In this document: positions 15,924 through 27,062 of the stretch, piece by piece | Numbering within the stretch: the first letter of the stretch is position 1 | Layout: every line of letters begins with the position of its first letter | Source of the DNA: Actinokineospora terrae | Lineage (GTDB): Bacteria > Actinomycetota > Actinomycetes > Mycobacteriales > Pseudonocardiaceae | Assembly (NCBI RefSeq): GCF_900111175.1 | Contig: NZ_FOGI01000014.1 | Coordinates: forward strand, 62,001-126,000 | Direction: 5' to 3' | DNA: 64,000 bases | Notes under the pieces: model-generated | Told to the model about the DNA's origin: nothing | Databases searched by the model: none | The model's input: only the letters and a program-made list of their open reading frames with translations | Translations under genes and position numbers: made by a program

Positions 15924-17402
15924 TCACACCTGCGCATAAGCCAAACTAGGCACCCGAGAATCCCCCGAACTCCGCCGCAGATAAAAGACCCACGTAACCC
16001 CAGCCAACACCACATACCCCACCACAAACACCCACAACGCCGCCGTGGACCAAGTAGCGTGCGCAGCGGCCGCAGCGGCCTTCTCCTCCACGGTCCGAGC
16101 AGCGGCCACCGCCGCCCCCACCGGCGCGCTGGCGAGCCGGAACACCTGTTGGATCAGGAACCCACCGAAGGCCCCGATAGCCCCCGCGATCCCGATCACC
16201 GCAGCAGCCATCCGCTTGTACCGCAACGCAGTCGCCGCGTCATCCGACTCCCGCCGACCCAGCGCGCCGAAGATGACCGGGATCATCCGGTAAGTCGAAC
16301 CGTTGCCAGCGCCGGACAACGCGAAGATCGCCATGTACGACGTGAAGAAGAGGCTGAAGTCGCGGCGAGCGACTCCCAGCACGGCGATCAGGGTGAACAC
16401 CGCCATCCCGATGAAAACCCACAGCGTCACCCGAGCACCCCCCAGGCGATCGGACAGCCAACCGCCGAGAGGGCGCGTGACCGAGCCGATCAGGGCGCCC
16501 AGGAAACCCAGGCCTGCCAGGTAGGTGCCGATGAACGGGTGTTCGGCGAGGAACTCGGGGAAGGTCAGCTTGATCACCAGCGGCAGGGCGAACGAGAAGC
16601 CGATGAACGAGCCGAAGGTGCCGATGTAGAGCACCGACATGATCCAGGTCTGCGAGCGGCTCAGGCACGCGGCGTAGGACGCGGCGTCGGAGCGGGCCAT
16701 GGTGAGGCTGTCCATGAAGAGCCAGGCGCAGACGACGGCGGCGATGATCAGGGGGAGCCACATCAGGCCCGCGTAGGCCAGGTGGACGGGGTGGACCGGG
16801 TTGCGGGCGACGGCGTAGGGGACGCCGACGATGATGACCAGCGGGGTCAGGAGTTGGACCACGGCGACACCGAGGTTGCCGCCCGCCGCGTTGAGGCCGA
16901 GGGCGAGGCCCTTGCGCTTCTCCGGGTAGAAGAACGAGATGTTGGCCATCGACGACGAGAAGTTGCCGCCGCCGACACCCGCGAGCGACGCCGCGACCAG
17001 CAACAGCACGAACTGCGCGTCGTGCGACTGCTCCCGCACCACGTCGAAGTGCACCAAGGCGGCCAGAGCGGTGGTCGGGACCAGCAGCAGTGCCGCGCTG
17101 ATGGCCGTCCACAAGCGACCGCCGAAACGGGGAACCGCGAAGGTATAAGGAATCCGCAGCGCGGCCCCGACCAGGTTCGGCGCGGCGGTGAGCCAGAACA
17201 GCTCGCTCGGGGTGAACGGGGTGCCGCCGCCGAACCCCGCGTTGGACAGGTTGAGCACGACCACCGACCACAGCACCCAGATGGAGAACCCCAGGTGCTC
17301 CGCGAAGATCGAGAACACCAGATTCCGCCGCGCGACCCGCTTGCCAGTGCCGGCCCAGAACCCCTCGTCCTCAGGCTCCCACCGGTCGATCCACCGATTC
17401 AC
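15924..17402 (-). CDS. narK: NarK-type nitrate/nitrite MFS transporter
   Basis: 492 residues, about 12 hydrophobic spans. Nitrate-porter signatures are visible: GVGGGNFSSSMANISFF in the first half and ALSGAGNGSTYRMIP in the second, the two Gly-rich nitrate signature helices of the NNP family, plus Arg residues in the substrate path by family knowledge. It imports nitrate and/or exports nitrite. Third gene of the nitrate operon, 52 bases after the FAD reductase. GTG start with GGAGGG upstream. Confidence 0.93.
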   Translation of the reverse strand: MNRWIDRWEPEDEGFWAGTGKRVARRNLVFSIFAEHLGFSIWVLWSVVVLNLSNAGFGGGTPFTPSELFWLTAAPNLVGAALRIPYTFAVPRFGGRLWTAISAALLLVPTTALAALVHFDVVREQSHDAQFVLLLVAASLAGVGGGNFSSSMANISFFYPEKRKGLALGLNAAGGNLGVAVVQLLTPLVIIVGVPYAVARNPVHPVHLAYAGLMWLPLIIAAVVCAWLFMDSLTMARSDAASYAACLSRSQTWIMSVLYIGTFGSFIGFSFALPLVIKLTFPEFLAEHPFIGTYLAGLGFLGALIGSVTRPLGGWLSDRLGGARVTLWVFIGMAVFTLIAVLGVARRDFSLFFTSYMAIFALSGAGNGSTYRMIPVIFGALGRRESDDAATALRYKRMAAAVIGIAGAIGAFGGFLIQQVFRLASAPVGAAVAAARTVEEKAAAAAAHATWSTAALWVFVVGYVVLAGVTWVFYLRRSSGDSRVPSLAYAQV

Positions 17403-17432
17403 GATCCCTCCACAGACAACTCGGCGACAGCG

Positions 17433-17488
17433 GCGTTCAAGTCGGTGAGCCAGTTCACGAGCCCTCCGCGTTCAAGTCGGTGAGCCAG
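17433..17488. repeat. 21-bp direct repeat, 35 bases apart, at the end of the reductase gene
   Basis: GCGTTCAAGTCGGTGAGCCAG occurs at 17433-17453 and again at 17468-17488, and CCCTCC with flanking bases is also repeated. On the reverse strand this duplicates the codons for WLTDLNA. Because 35 is not a multiple of three, the second copy is out of frame with the first and lies partly beyond the stop of the reductase gene. Confidence 0.85.
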
Positions 17489-18890
17489 GTGGCGATGGCG
17501 GTGGTCTTGTCGGCGCAGGTGCCGCATCCGGTGGTGGCTCGTGTCGCGGCGACCAGGGCGGGGACACTGGTCGCGCCGGAGCACCATGCGGTGACGAGGC
17601 CGGCTTTGGTGACGGTGTTGCAGCGGCATACGAGGGCGTCGTCGGGTAGGTCGGCGGGGGAGCGGGGTGTGCCGCTGGGGTTCGCGCGGCCGAGGAGTAG
17701 GGCGAGGCGGTCGGAGGGGGCTGGGGTGCCGGTGTCGAAGAACTCGGTGATGGTGGCGGCCGCGTCGGGGAAGCCGATGATGATGGCGCCGACGACCCGG
17801 TTGTCGCGGAGTGCGAGCTTGGCGTAGCGGCCGCGGGTCGGGTCGTCGAGGGTGATCACCTCGGCGTCGGGCGGCGACGCGTGCACCTCGCCCAGGGCGG
17901 CCAGGTCGATGCCGCGGGCCTTGAGCCGGGCGACGGACGGGGTGCCGCGGTAGCGGGCGGCCGGGTCGGCGCCGGTCACGAGGTCGGCGAGCACGACGGC
18001 CTGGTCCCAGCCGGACTGGACCATGCCCGGCACGGTCCCCGGGTGCGCGGCGCAGTCGCCGAGGGCGTGGATCCGCGGGTCGCTGGTGCGCAGGGTGTCG
18101 TCGACCACGATCCCGCCGTCCACCGCCAGCCCCAGTGCCTCCGCCAGGCCGGTCTCCGCGCGCACCCCGGCGGCCACGACCACCAGCTCCGCCGGGACGT
18201 GGCTGCCGTCGTCGAGCTTGAGCCCGTCGCCGGTGAGGTGCTGGGCCGCCGACCGCCCCAGGCGCACGTCGACGCCCATGTCGGTGAGGACCTTCGCCAG
18301 CACGGCACCGCCCGCCGGGTCCACCTGGCGCTCCATCAGGTGCCCGACCGGGTGCACCACCGTGACCAGGCACCCGCGCCCCAACAACCCGCGCGCCGCT
18401 TCCAACCCGAGCAACCCGCCGCCGAGTACCGCGACCGGCGCCCCCGGTCGCACCCGACTCAGGATCGCCGCGCAGTCGTCCAACTCCCGGAACGTCGCCA
18501 CATCCGCCGCCAGCGCCCCGGACTCCCCGCGCAACCCCTCGACCGGCGGCACCCACGCCCGACTCCCCGTGGCCAGCACCACCGCGTCGTACTCCACAGT
18601 GGACCCATCGGACAGCACGACCTCGCGCCCCGCCAGATCCACGACCCGCGTCCCCAGCCGAAGATCAACCCTCGCCGTCTCCGCCCAGTCCGGCGCGTGC
18701 AACCCCACAACCCCCGCAGGCATCGTCCCCGCCAACACCGCCGACAACAACACCCGGTTATAGGCCGGATGCGACTCAGCCCCGACCACAGTCAACGCGA
18801 CCCGCTCCCCCACCGGATCCCGCCGCCGCACCTCCTCCGCGAACCGCGCCCCCGCCATGCCATAACCCACGACAACCACCCGGCGCGGGT

Positions 18891-18894
<4 letters not shown>
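17455..18894 (-). CDS. FAD/NAD(P)H-dependent nitrate/nitrite reductase electron-transfer subunit (NasB/NirB-like)
   Basis: 479 residues. FAD-binding VVVGYGMAGARFAEE at the N-terminus, NAD(P)-binding VAVLGGGLLGLEAARGL near 155, ALGDCAAH in the second FAD motif, then a C-terminal BFD-type [2Fe-2S] domain with VCRCNTV and TGCGTCADK. It resembles the N-terminal half of NirB and the NasB/NasC electron-transfer partner of assimilatory nitrate reductase, but lacks the sirohaem domain, so it is a nitrate reductase partner rather than a complete nitrite reductase. The start overlaps the nasA stop (GTGA). The extreme C-terminus appears altered by a 35-base duplication: it ends WLTDLNAEGS, while a sister copy of WLTDLNA just beyond the stop continues AVAELSVEGS in another frame. 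Confidence 0.88.
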
Positions 18895-20969
<2,075 letters not shown>

Positions 20970-21033
20970 TCAAGGAGAGCGCATCGCGCGGTGCCCCGTC
21001 CAGGCTTTGTTGGCAAGAACCTGCCCGGGACCG

Positions 21034-21046
21034 CCCCTAGTAGGGG
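21034..21046. promoter_or_regulatory. Perfect 13-bp palindrome upstream of nasA
   Basis: CCCCTAGTAGGGG is symmetrical about its centre and lies 65 bases upstream of the nasA start, directly after the stop of the TIGR02569 gene. A one-base loop is unlikely to make an RNA hairpin, so a protein-binding site for the nitrate operon is the simplest reading. It does not look like a GlnR box. Confidence 0.35.
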
Positions 21047-21838
21047 TCAGATCAACGGTCCGATCGCCTGCGCCGCGCGCTCCAGACCGCGCATCGACCT
21101 CGGGGTGGACTTCGGGTGCAACGCGTGCACGGCAAGGCGGAACAACAGCGCCCTCAGCAGCGCTTGTGGCCATTCGGGCAGGTGGCCCCACCGCTTCGCG
21201 ATTGCCTCATCGGCGCCGCCCCACGCCATGGCGTCCACCACCACCACGGCCGCTGCCCACTCCGGAGGGCGGAAGAAGGCGGTGAAGTCGATGATCCCCG
21301 GGTCGGCGTCCCCGTCGAACAGGACGTTGCCGAACAGGTCGCCGTGCACGACCTGCGGGGTGAGGGTGACGTCCTTGCGCGACTCGCCGTAGATCTCGAA
21401 CAGCCGCCCACCCAGGTGCGGGTCGAGGGTGACCTTCTTCTCCTCGCCCCAGGCCAGCCGGTCGGCCGTGGCGAACACGTCCGCGCGCAGCCCCAGGAAC
21501 CGCGGCCTGCGCAGCTCGGCGGTGACCTTGTGCAGCCGAAGCGACGCCGAGATCACCTCGTCGTAGCGCGGCTCGGCCCGACCGGGCACGAACCGGAACC
21601 CGACCCAGCCGCCGACCACGTACCTGCCGTCCGATGACCGCACCGGCCGACCCACCCGCAGCTCCGGCACCTCCAGCTCGCCGAGGGTCTGCGCCACCCA
21701 CGACGCCTCGGCCGGGTTCACCGCCTGCCGCAGCGCGATGTCGCCGCAACGCCACACCGGGCCGTGCTCGATCAGCACCGGCTCGGCGTTCTTGGCGCCG
21801 AAGGCTGCCCGGACGTGCGGCGGGGGCGGTGTTCTCAC
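21047..21838 (-). CDS. TIGR02569-type phosphotransferase-fold protein
   Basis: 263 residues. VVHGDLFGNVLFDG and GIIDFTAFFRP are the catalytic-loop and DFG-like motifs of aminoglycoside-phosphotransferase/kinase-fold proteins. The N-terminus PPHVRAAFGAKNAEPVLI fits the actinobacterial TIGR02569 family (Rv3205c in M. tuberculosis), whose substrate is unknown. Its position immediately downstream of moeZ agrees with that assignment. GTG start. Confidence 0.85.
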   Translation of the reverse strand: MRTPPPPHVRAAFGAKNAEPVLIEHGPVWRCGDIALRQAVNPAEASWVAQTLGELEVPELRVGRPVRSSDGRYVVGGWVGFRFVPGRAEPRYDEVISASLRLHKVTAELRRPRFLGLRADVFATADRLAWGEEKKVTLDPHLGGRLFEIYGESRKDVTLTPQVVHGDLFGNVLFDGDADPGIIDFTAFFRPPEWAAAVVVVDAMAWGGADEAIAKRWGHLPEWPQALLRALLFRLAVHALHPKSTPRSMRGLERAAQAIGPLI

Positions 21839-21936
21839 GGGCGGGGACGCTACCTGCCCACCCCGCGCACACGGGCGCGCGACACGTGCCCGGGATGGTT
21901 GATCTCCAGGCGGGACAGCGGGAACTGGGAATACGG

Positions 21937-21973
21937 GAACGGCCCCCCGCTCACCAGGAGCGGGGGGCCGTTC
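21937..21973 (-). terminator. 16-bp perfect hairpin downstream of moeZ
   Basis: GAACGGCCCCCCGCTC pairs perfectly with GAGCGGGGGGCCGTTC around a 5-base ACCAG loop. It starts 8 bases beyond the moeZ stop on the reverse strand. There is no U-run, but the stem is very stable and separates moeZ from the TIGR02569 gene. Confidence 0.8.
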
Positions 21974-21980
21974 GCGTCGA

Positions 21981-23159
21981 TCAGTAGGTCGGCAGGCTGG
22001 TGTCGACGTCGCGCGCCCAGCCGAGCACGCCGCTGCCCACGTGCACCGCGTCCTTGAACCCGGCCCGGTGCAGCGCGGCGAGCGCCTCGGCGGAGCGGGC
22101 CCCGGACTTGCAGTGCAGCACGATCTGGCGGTCGTGCGGCAGCCCGGCCAGCGCCTCGCCGGAGATGATCTGGTCCTTGGGCACCAGCACCGAGCCCTCG
22201 ATGCGGACGATCTCGTACTCGTGCGGCTCGCGGACGTCGATCAGGGCGAAGGTGTCGCCCCGGTCGAACTTGGCCTTGAGCTCGCGCGGGGTGATCGTCG
22301 AGCCCGCGGCGGCCGCCTGGGCGTCGTCGCTGACCACGCCGCAGAACGCCTCGTAGTCGATGAGGCCCTCGATCGGCTTGGTCTCCGGGTCCTTGCGGAT
22401 CTTGATGGTGCGGTACGACATCTCCAGCGCGTCGTAGACCATCAGCCGACCCAGCAGCGTCTCGCCGATGCCGGTGATCAGCTTGATCGCCTCGGTGACC
22501 ATGACCGAGCCGATGGAGGCGCACAGGATGCCCAGCACACCGCCCTCGGCGCAGGAGGGCACCATGCCCGCGGGCGGCGGCTCGGGGTAGAGGTCGCGGT
22601 AGTTGAGGCCCTGCCCGTTCGGCGCGTCCTCCCAGAACACGCTGACCTGGCCCTCGAACCGGAAGATCGAGCCCCACACGTACGGCTTGCCCAGCAGCAC
22701 CGCGGCGTCGTTGACCAGGTACCGGGTGGCGAAGTTGTCCGTGCCGTCGAGGATCAGGTCGTACGGGGCGAACACGTCGAGCGCGTTGTCGGTGGTCAAC
22801 TGCTCCTGGTGCACGTTCACCGTGATCAGCGGGTTGATCTCGGCCACCGACTCCTTGGCCGAGATGGCCTTGGGCTTTCCGATGTCGGACTGGCCGTGGA
22901 TCACCTGCCGCTGCAGGTTCGACTCGTCGACGATGTCGAAGTCGATCACACCGAGGGTGCCGACCCCCGCCGCCGCGAGGTAGAGCAGGGCGGGGCTGCC
23001 GAGCCCACCGGCGCCCACCACGAGCACCTTCGCGTTCTTGAGCCGCTTCTGCCCGTCCACGCCGACGTCCGGGATGATGAGGTGGCGGCTGTAGCGGGCC
23101 ACCTCGTCCCTGGTCAGCTCGGTCGCGGGCTCGACGAGCGGCGGGAGACTGCCTGACAT
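21981..23159 (-). CDS. moeZ: MoeZ: adenylyltransferase/sulfurtransferase (ThiF/MoeB domain plus rhodanese)
   Basis: 392 residues. The ThiF/MoeB domain has VVGAGGLGSPALLYLAAAG, then DFDIVDESNLQRQVIHG and DGTDNFATRYLVND. A C-terminal rhodanese domain (about 285-392) has the active loop VLHCKSGARSAEAL. MoeZ adenylates the C-terminal Gly of small sulfur carriers (MoaD, ThiS-like, CysO) and thiolates them, supporting molybdopterin synthesis and related sulfur transfers. AGGAGG stands just before ATG 23159. A hairpin ends the gene. The adjacent molybdenum-dependent nitrate reductase operon could use its product, though moeZ is in this place in M. tuberculosis too (moeB1). Confidence 0.94.
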   Translation of the reverse strand: MSGSLPPLVEPATELTRDEVARYSRHLIIPDVGVDGQKRLKNAKVLVVGAGGLGSPALLYLAAAGVGTLGVIDFDIVDESNLQRQVIHGQSDIGKPKAISAKESVAEINPLITVNVHQEQLTTDNALDVFAPYDLILDGTDNFATRYLVNDAAVLLGKPYVWGSIFRFEGQVSVFWEDAPNGQGLNYRDLYPEPPPAGMVPSCAEGGVLGILCASIGSVMVTEAIKLITGIGETLLGRLMVYDALEMSYRTIKIRKDPETKPIEGLIDYEAFCGVVSDDAQAAAAGSTITPRELKAKFDRGDTFALIDVREPHEYEIVRIEGSVLVPKDQIISGEALAGLPHDRQIVLHCKSGARSAEALAALHRAGFKDAVHVGSGVLGWARDVDTSLPTY

Positions 23160-23350
23160 CGGGTCCTCCTACAGCACGGATGTATGCCGGATTCTTCCCC
23201 GGTCAACGCCAGGATCCCACCACGCTCTTCCCAGCTCCCAACATCCGGGACTCGTATCACTCCCTCCCGCCACCCGCCCCCTCGTCCCCGCCCGGCATCG
23301 TTCCCGGCTTGGCAGGTCGGGTGTCGCCCCCCGCCCGGCGTCATCGCAGG

Positions 23351-24394
23351 TCACTGCGTGGGACGGGCCTGGGGGTTGGGCCAAGCGTTGGGCTTGCACA
23401 CCAGCCCGTCCGCCTTGACCGGGTCCGGGTTGCCGACGGCCTTGTTGAGCTGGGCGACGTAGTCGTTGGCCACGCCGAAGCTCTGCTGCATCATCACCGG
23501 CGCCAGCGCCCCGGCCTGCGGGCAGCCGACGTGGTTGTTGCGGAAGGCGTGCCCGACCTCGTGGTTGAGCGCGTACTGCCGGTAGGTGAGCATGTCGCCG
23601 CCGAAGACCACCGCGCCGCGCGACCAGCGGGCCAGGTTGATCATCACCCGCTTCTGGCTGGACCGGTAGCAGGACGACTCGTACTTGATCGTGAACCCGC
23701 ACATCTCGGCTCGGTGCGCGGTGTCCGGGGTGGTCAGGCTGATCCGGAAGCTCGGGTTGGGGAAGTCGGCGGCCACCCGCTGCACCGAGATCTCGCCGAG
23801 GCCGGTCCAGCCGCGCGGGTCGGCCAGGGTGGAGTCGACCAGGCTGGCGAAGGCGTCGTCGCCGCCGTAGGACGCGGGCTCGATGCCGTCCTCGACCTCG
23901 ACGGTGTAGGTGAAGAACTTCGGGCCGGTGCCGATCCGGGGTCCGCTGCCGGGCACGACGTGGAAGGTGACCTTGCCCGCCTGGGTGAAGGCGCCGCCGT
24001 TGGGCAGTTCCGCGGTCGGGATGTTCAGGTCCACCGGACCGGGTGGTCGTTCGGTGACGTCGGGCACACCGGGGCCGCCCTCGGTGACCGGGTTCGCCTG
24101 ATCAGCGGTCTGCCCGGCGGGTGGCGAGGCGACCGGGTCGGCCCGGTCGCCCGCGGTGCGCACGGCGACCAGCGCGGTCACCGCGACCAGCACCGGCACC
24201 GCGTACACCCGCCAGCCGTAGGTCGCCAGGAAGCCGCGCTTGCGGGGTTTGTCCGGGTGCTCCGGCCGCCAGGACGCGGCGAGCGGCTCGGCCGACGTGC
24301 GCCTGCCCGCTCTCCGGTACCGGTCGTCGGGGTCGGGTGCGGAGCGTGACGACCCGGTGGCCGTGTCCGGCTCGCCCTGCGTCATTCGGCTCAC
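23351..24394 (-). CDS. DUF3152 protein, membrane-anchored HExxH metallopeptidase-like
   Basis: 347 residues. A charged cytoplasmic N-terminus (1-60), one transmembrane helix (about 62-80), a Pro-rich linker and a long extracytoplasmic DUF3152 domain. HEVGH at 278-282, followed by FRNNHVGCP, gives a metzincin-like HExxHxxxxxH zinc site. Two Cys pairs (MCGF, SCYR) may be disulfide bonded. Corresponds to Rv3207c; substrate unknown. Separated from moeZ by 191 bases with no recognisable gene. Confidence 0.87.
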   Translation of the reverse strand: MSRMTQGEPDTATGSSRSAPDPDDRYRRAGRRTSAEPLAASWRPEHPDKPRKRGFLATYGWRVYAVPVLVAVTALVAVRTAGDRADPVASPPAGQTADQANPVTEGGPGVPDVTERPPGPVDLNIPTAELPNGGAFTQAGKVTFHVVPGSGPRIGTGPKFFTYTVEVEDGIEPASYGGDDAFASLVDSTLADPRGWTGLGEISVQRVAADFPNPSFRISLTTPDTAHRAEMCGFTIKYESSCYRSSQKRVMINLARWSRGAVVFGGDMLTYRQYALNHEVGHAFRNNHVGCPQAGALAPVMMQQSFGVANDYVAQLNKAVGNPDPVKADGLVCKPNAWPNPQARPTQ

Positions 24395-24458
24395 GCGCCC
24401 CAGGGTGCCACATCACCCGACGCCCGGTGGATTGGTGCCACCGGGGCAACGGCGCGTG

Positions 24459-25442
24459 TCACCAATCCCCCGCCTCGGCGGTCTCCCACAGACCGAGCAC
24501 GGCGCGCGCGACGGTCGACGGTCGCTCCATCTGCGCGACGTGGCCGGTGCGGGGCAGCACGAGCAGCTTGGCCCGCGGGATGAGCCGGGTGGTCCGCGGC
24601 GCCTTGCGCACCGACATGAGCTTGTCCCGGTCGCCCCAGATGACCAGCGTCGGCGCCTTGATCCGGGGCAGCGCCCGCCACAGCGACCTGGCACCGAAGG
24701 CGAACCAGGCCCGGATGAGACCGATTGTGCTGGCCGCCAGCGCCGGTCCGGCCCAGGCCATGCCCGCCCGCTCGGCGTACTCCTCGGTGGCCTCGGCCAG
24801 GCGTTCCTCGGTGACCGTCCACGGCTCGGCGTAGCAGAGGGTGAGCATCTGCGCGGCCCGCTCGCCCGGGGTGAGGTTCGCCAGCGCGTGCCGCACCCGG
24901 GTGCCGACGACCGGGAGGAACGCCAGCGGGATGCGCCGGTCCGACATCCGGCTGGCCAGCGGCCGCCGGTCGGGCACGGCCGGGGAGATGAGGGTCAGCG
25001 TGCGCACCAGGTCGGGGTGGCGGGACGCGAGCAGCGCACTGATGGCCCCGCCCATCGAGTTGCCCAGCAGGTGGACCGGTCCGAGTTCGAGGCCGCGCAG
25101 CCAGGTGGCCAGCGCGTCGGCGTGCGCGGTCAGCGCGTAGGTGTAGCCCTCGGGGGGCTCGCTGCGGCCGAAGCCGGGCAGGTCGACCGCGATGCCAGGG
25201 GCGAAGCCTGCCAGCGAGGCGGCCAGGTCGGTCCAGTTCGTCGCGGAGCCGCCGAGGCCGTGCACGTAGAGCGCGGTGACGGGGCCCACACCCGGGGTGC
25301 GGCGGACGTGCAGCGTGATCCCGGCCGACTCCACGACCTTGCCCGGCCAGGCCTTGGTCGCCTGGTCGAGCGCGGGCAGCTCCGCCTCCGACATCGGCAC
25401 GGTCGACTGCGGGGCGCGGCGGGTGGTGGGTAGGGCGGTCAC
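24459..25442 (-). CDS. Alpha/beta hydrolase
   Basis: 327 residues from GTG 25442; ATG 25394 (MSEAELPAL) is an alternative. Fold motifs: YVHGLGGSATNW (oxyanion region), VDLPGFGRSEPP, nucleophile elbow LGNSMGGAIS, acid in IWGDRDKLMS and His in PRTGHVAQME. Reads as a general esterase/epoxide-hydrolase-like member with a helical cap; substrate unknown. It is inserted between the DUF3152 gene and the TetR gene relative to the mycobacterial order, and shares a 184-base divergent promoter region with that regulator. Confidence 0.85.
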   Translation of the reverse strand: MTALPTTRRAPQSTVPMSEAELPALDQATKAWPGKVVESAGITLHVRRTPGVGPVTALYVHGLGGSATNWTDLAASLAGFAPGIAVDLPGFGRSEPPEGYTYALTAHADALATWLRGLELGPVHLLGNSMGGAISALLASRHPDLVRTLTLISPAVPDRRPLASRMSDRRIPLAFLPVVGTRVRHALANLTPGERAAQMLTLCYAEPWTVTEERLAEATEEYAERAGMAWAGPALAASTIGLIRAWFAFGARSLWRALPRIKAPTLVIWGDRDKLMSVRKAPRTTRLIPRAKLLVLPRTGHVAQMERPSTVARAVLGLWETAEAGDW

Positions 25443-25626
25443 CGATCCAGTGTGCACGCGATCCCCGGGGCTCGCCGCACTGCGGCGTGGGTCACACTGG
25501 ATACTTGTCGTGGAGCACGAACGTCCATGAAATTGCCCCGAACGGGGATACCGGCGAGTACGGTCGACCCAGCCGCGGGGTTGGTGATCCTGACCCCGGC
25601 GTAGCGGTGAACGAGGGTGGAGACGC

Positions 25627-26262
25627 ATGTCCGAGACGGTTCAGTCGAACGGGGTCGGCCGAGGGGCCAGACTGCCGCGCACCGCCAGGCGCGCCCAGTT
25701 GCTGGCCGCGGCCCAGGACGTGTTCGCGGCGAACGGCTACCACGCCGCGGGCATGGACGAGATCGCCGAGCGCGCGGGCGTGAGCAAGCCGGTGCTCTAC
25801 CAGCACTTCCCCGGCAAGCTCGAGCTCTACATGGCGCTGCTGGACAAGCACGTCGACGAGCTGGTCCGCCGGGTCACCGAGGCGATGGACGCCACCAGCG
25901 ACAACAAGGCCAGGGTGCGCAACGCGGTCGGCGCCTACTTCGACTTCGTCGACGGCGAGAGCCAGGCGTTCCGGCTGGTGTTCGAGTCGGACCTGCGCGG
26001 CGAGCCGCTGGTGCAGGACGCCATCGAGCGCGCCACCAGCGCCAGCGTCGACGCCATCGCCGCGACCATCACCGCCGACGCCAGCCTGGACGAGTCCAGG
26101 GCGCGGCTGCTGGCGGTCGGGCTGGTCGGCGCCAGCCAGGTCGCGGCCCGCTCGTGGCTGGCCGACAACCGCGCGCTGCCCAAGGAAGAGGCCATCAACC
26201 TCATCTCCAACCTGGCCTGGCGCGGCATCGGCGGCGGGTTCCCGTTCCACCCGCACGACTAG
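25627..26262 (+). CDS. TetR-family regulator
   Basis: 211 residues. An N-terminal HTH is visible: RRAQLLAAAQDVFAANGYHA, MDEIAERAGVSKPVLYQHF, then GKLELYMALL. The C-terminal helical domain is conserved in actinobacteria (Rv3208-like) and ligand unknown. AGGGTGGAGACGC precedes the start. It is divergent from the hydrolase gene at 24459, its most likely target besides itself. Confidence 0.9.
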   Translation: MSETVQSNGVGRGARLPRTARRAQLLAAAQDVFAANGYHAAGMDEIAERAGVSKPVLYQHFPGKLELYMALLDKHVDELVRRVTEAMDATSDNKARVRNAVGAYFDFVDGESQAFRLVFESDLRGEPLVQDAIERATSASVDAIAATITADASLDESRARLLAVGLVGASQVAARSWLADNRALPKEEAINLISNLAWRGIGGGFPFHPHD

Positions 26263-26323
26263 GCGATCCCACGGGCTGAGCACTCTGCTGCCGTGGGTGG
26301 TGGGGACAGGGCACCGTGGAGAC

Positions 26324-27034
26324 ATGATCTTCACGGCGGCGAGCACGACGGCGCTCGGTGGGCGCCCGACCAACCAGGACGCGGCGCACGCGGCCCAGCG
26401 GCTGCTGGCGGTGGCCGATGGCGTCGGCGGGGCGCCCGCGGGTGAGGTGGCCTCGGCGCTGACCATCAGGACGCTGGTCGAGCGGCACGGCGACTCCCCC
26501 GAGGGCATGGTCGAGGTCGCGAACGCCGCGGTCCTGGCCCACGGCGAGGCGGACCCCGCCACAACCGGCATGGGCACCACGCTTGACCTGGCCGTACTCG
26601 TGCGCGCGGCAGGCCGCTGGGTTGTCCGGGGCGCGCACGTAGGCGACAGCGTGACGGTCGTGCAGGGCGGTTCCGGAGTTCGCGTGCTCACCAGGAGCCA
26701 CACCCTGGCCAACGACCTCGTCGACGGCGGCCACCTCAGCGAGGAAGAGGCCGCACGGCACCCGCAGCGCTCCGCGTTGGTCCGCGCGGTCGGGTTAGAG
26801 CAAGACATCCGACCGGACCTGTGGGAGCTGCCCGCGACTAAGGGCGACCGGTACCTGCTGTGCACTGACGGCCTCACTAACACCTTGGGCGACGACCTGT
26901 GGCCGCTGTTGCAGTCGCTGAGAGGGGAATCGGCGGAGGTGTGCGTCAACGAGCTCGTGCGCGCTGCCTGCCAGGTAGGGCCTAGGGACAACGTGACGGC
27001 CGTCGTAGGCGATGTGCGCGGCTGGCCGAACTGA
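26324..27034 (+). CDS. PP2C-type serine/threonine protein phosphatase
   Basis: 236 residues from ATG 26324 (GGAG just upstream). PP2C motifs: GRPTNQDAA, AVADGVGGAPAGEVAS (metal Asp and DG), GMGTTLDLA, GAHVGDSVTV, LLCTDGLTNTL and DNVTAVVGD with the final metal Asp. Lacks any membrane segment or sensor domain, so it acts in the cytosol and should reverse Ser/Thr kinase phosphorylation. No kinase gene is in the window. Converges on the hydrolase at 27054 with a short duplication at the junction. Confidence 0.9.
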   Translation: MIFTAASTTALGGRPTNQDAAHAAQRLLAVADGVGGAPAGEVASALTIRTLVERHGDSPEGMVEVANAAVLAHGEADPATTGMGTTLDLAVLVRAAGRWVVRGAHVGDSVTVVQGGSGVRVLTRSHTLANDLVDGGHLSEEEAARHPQRSALVRAVGLEQDIRPDLWELPATKGDRYLLCTDGLTNTLGDDLWPLLQSLRGESAEVCVNELVRAACQVGPRDNVTAVVGDVRGWPN

Positions 27035-27062
27035 GGTCATCCTGCGACTTAGGTCATCCTGC
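27034..27062. repeat. 17-bp tandem duplication at a convergent gene junction
   Basis: AGGTCATCCTGC occurs at 27034-27045 and 27051-27062, giving a 17-base period. The duplication spans the PP2C stop and the stop of the converging hydrolase. A small replication slippage product. Confidence 0.7.
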
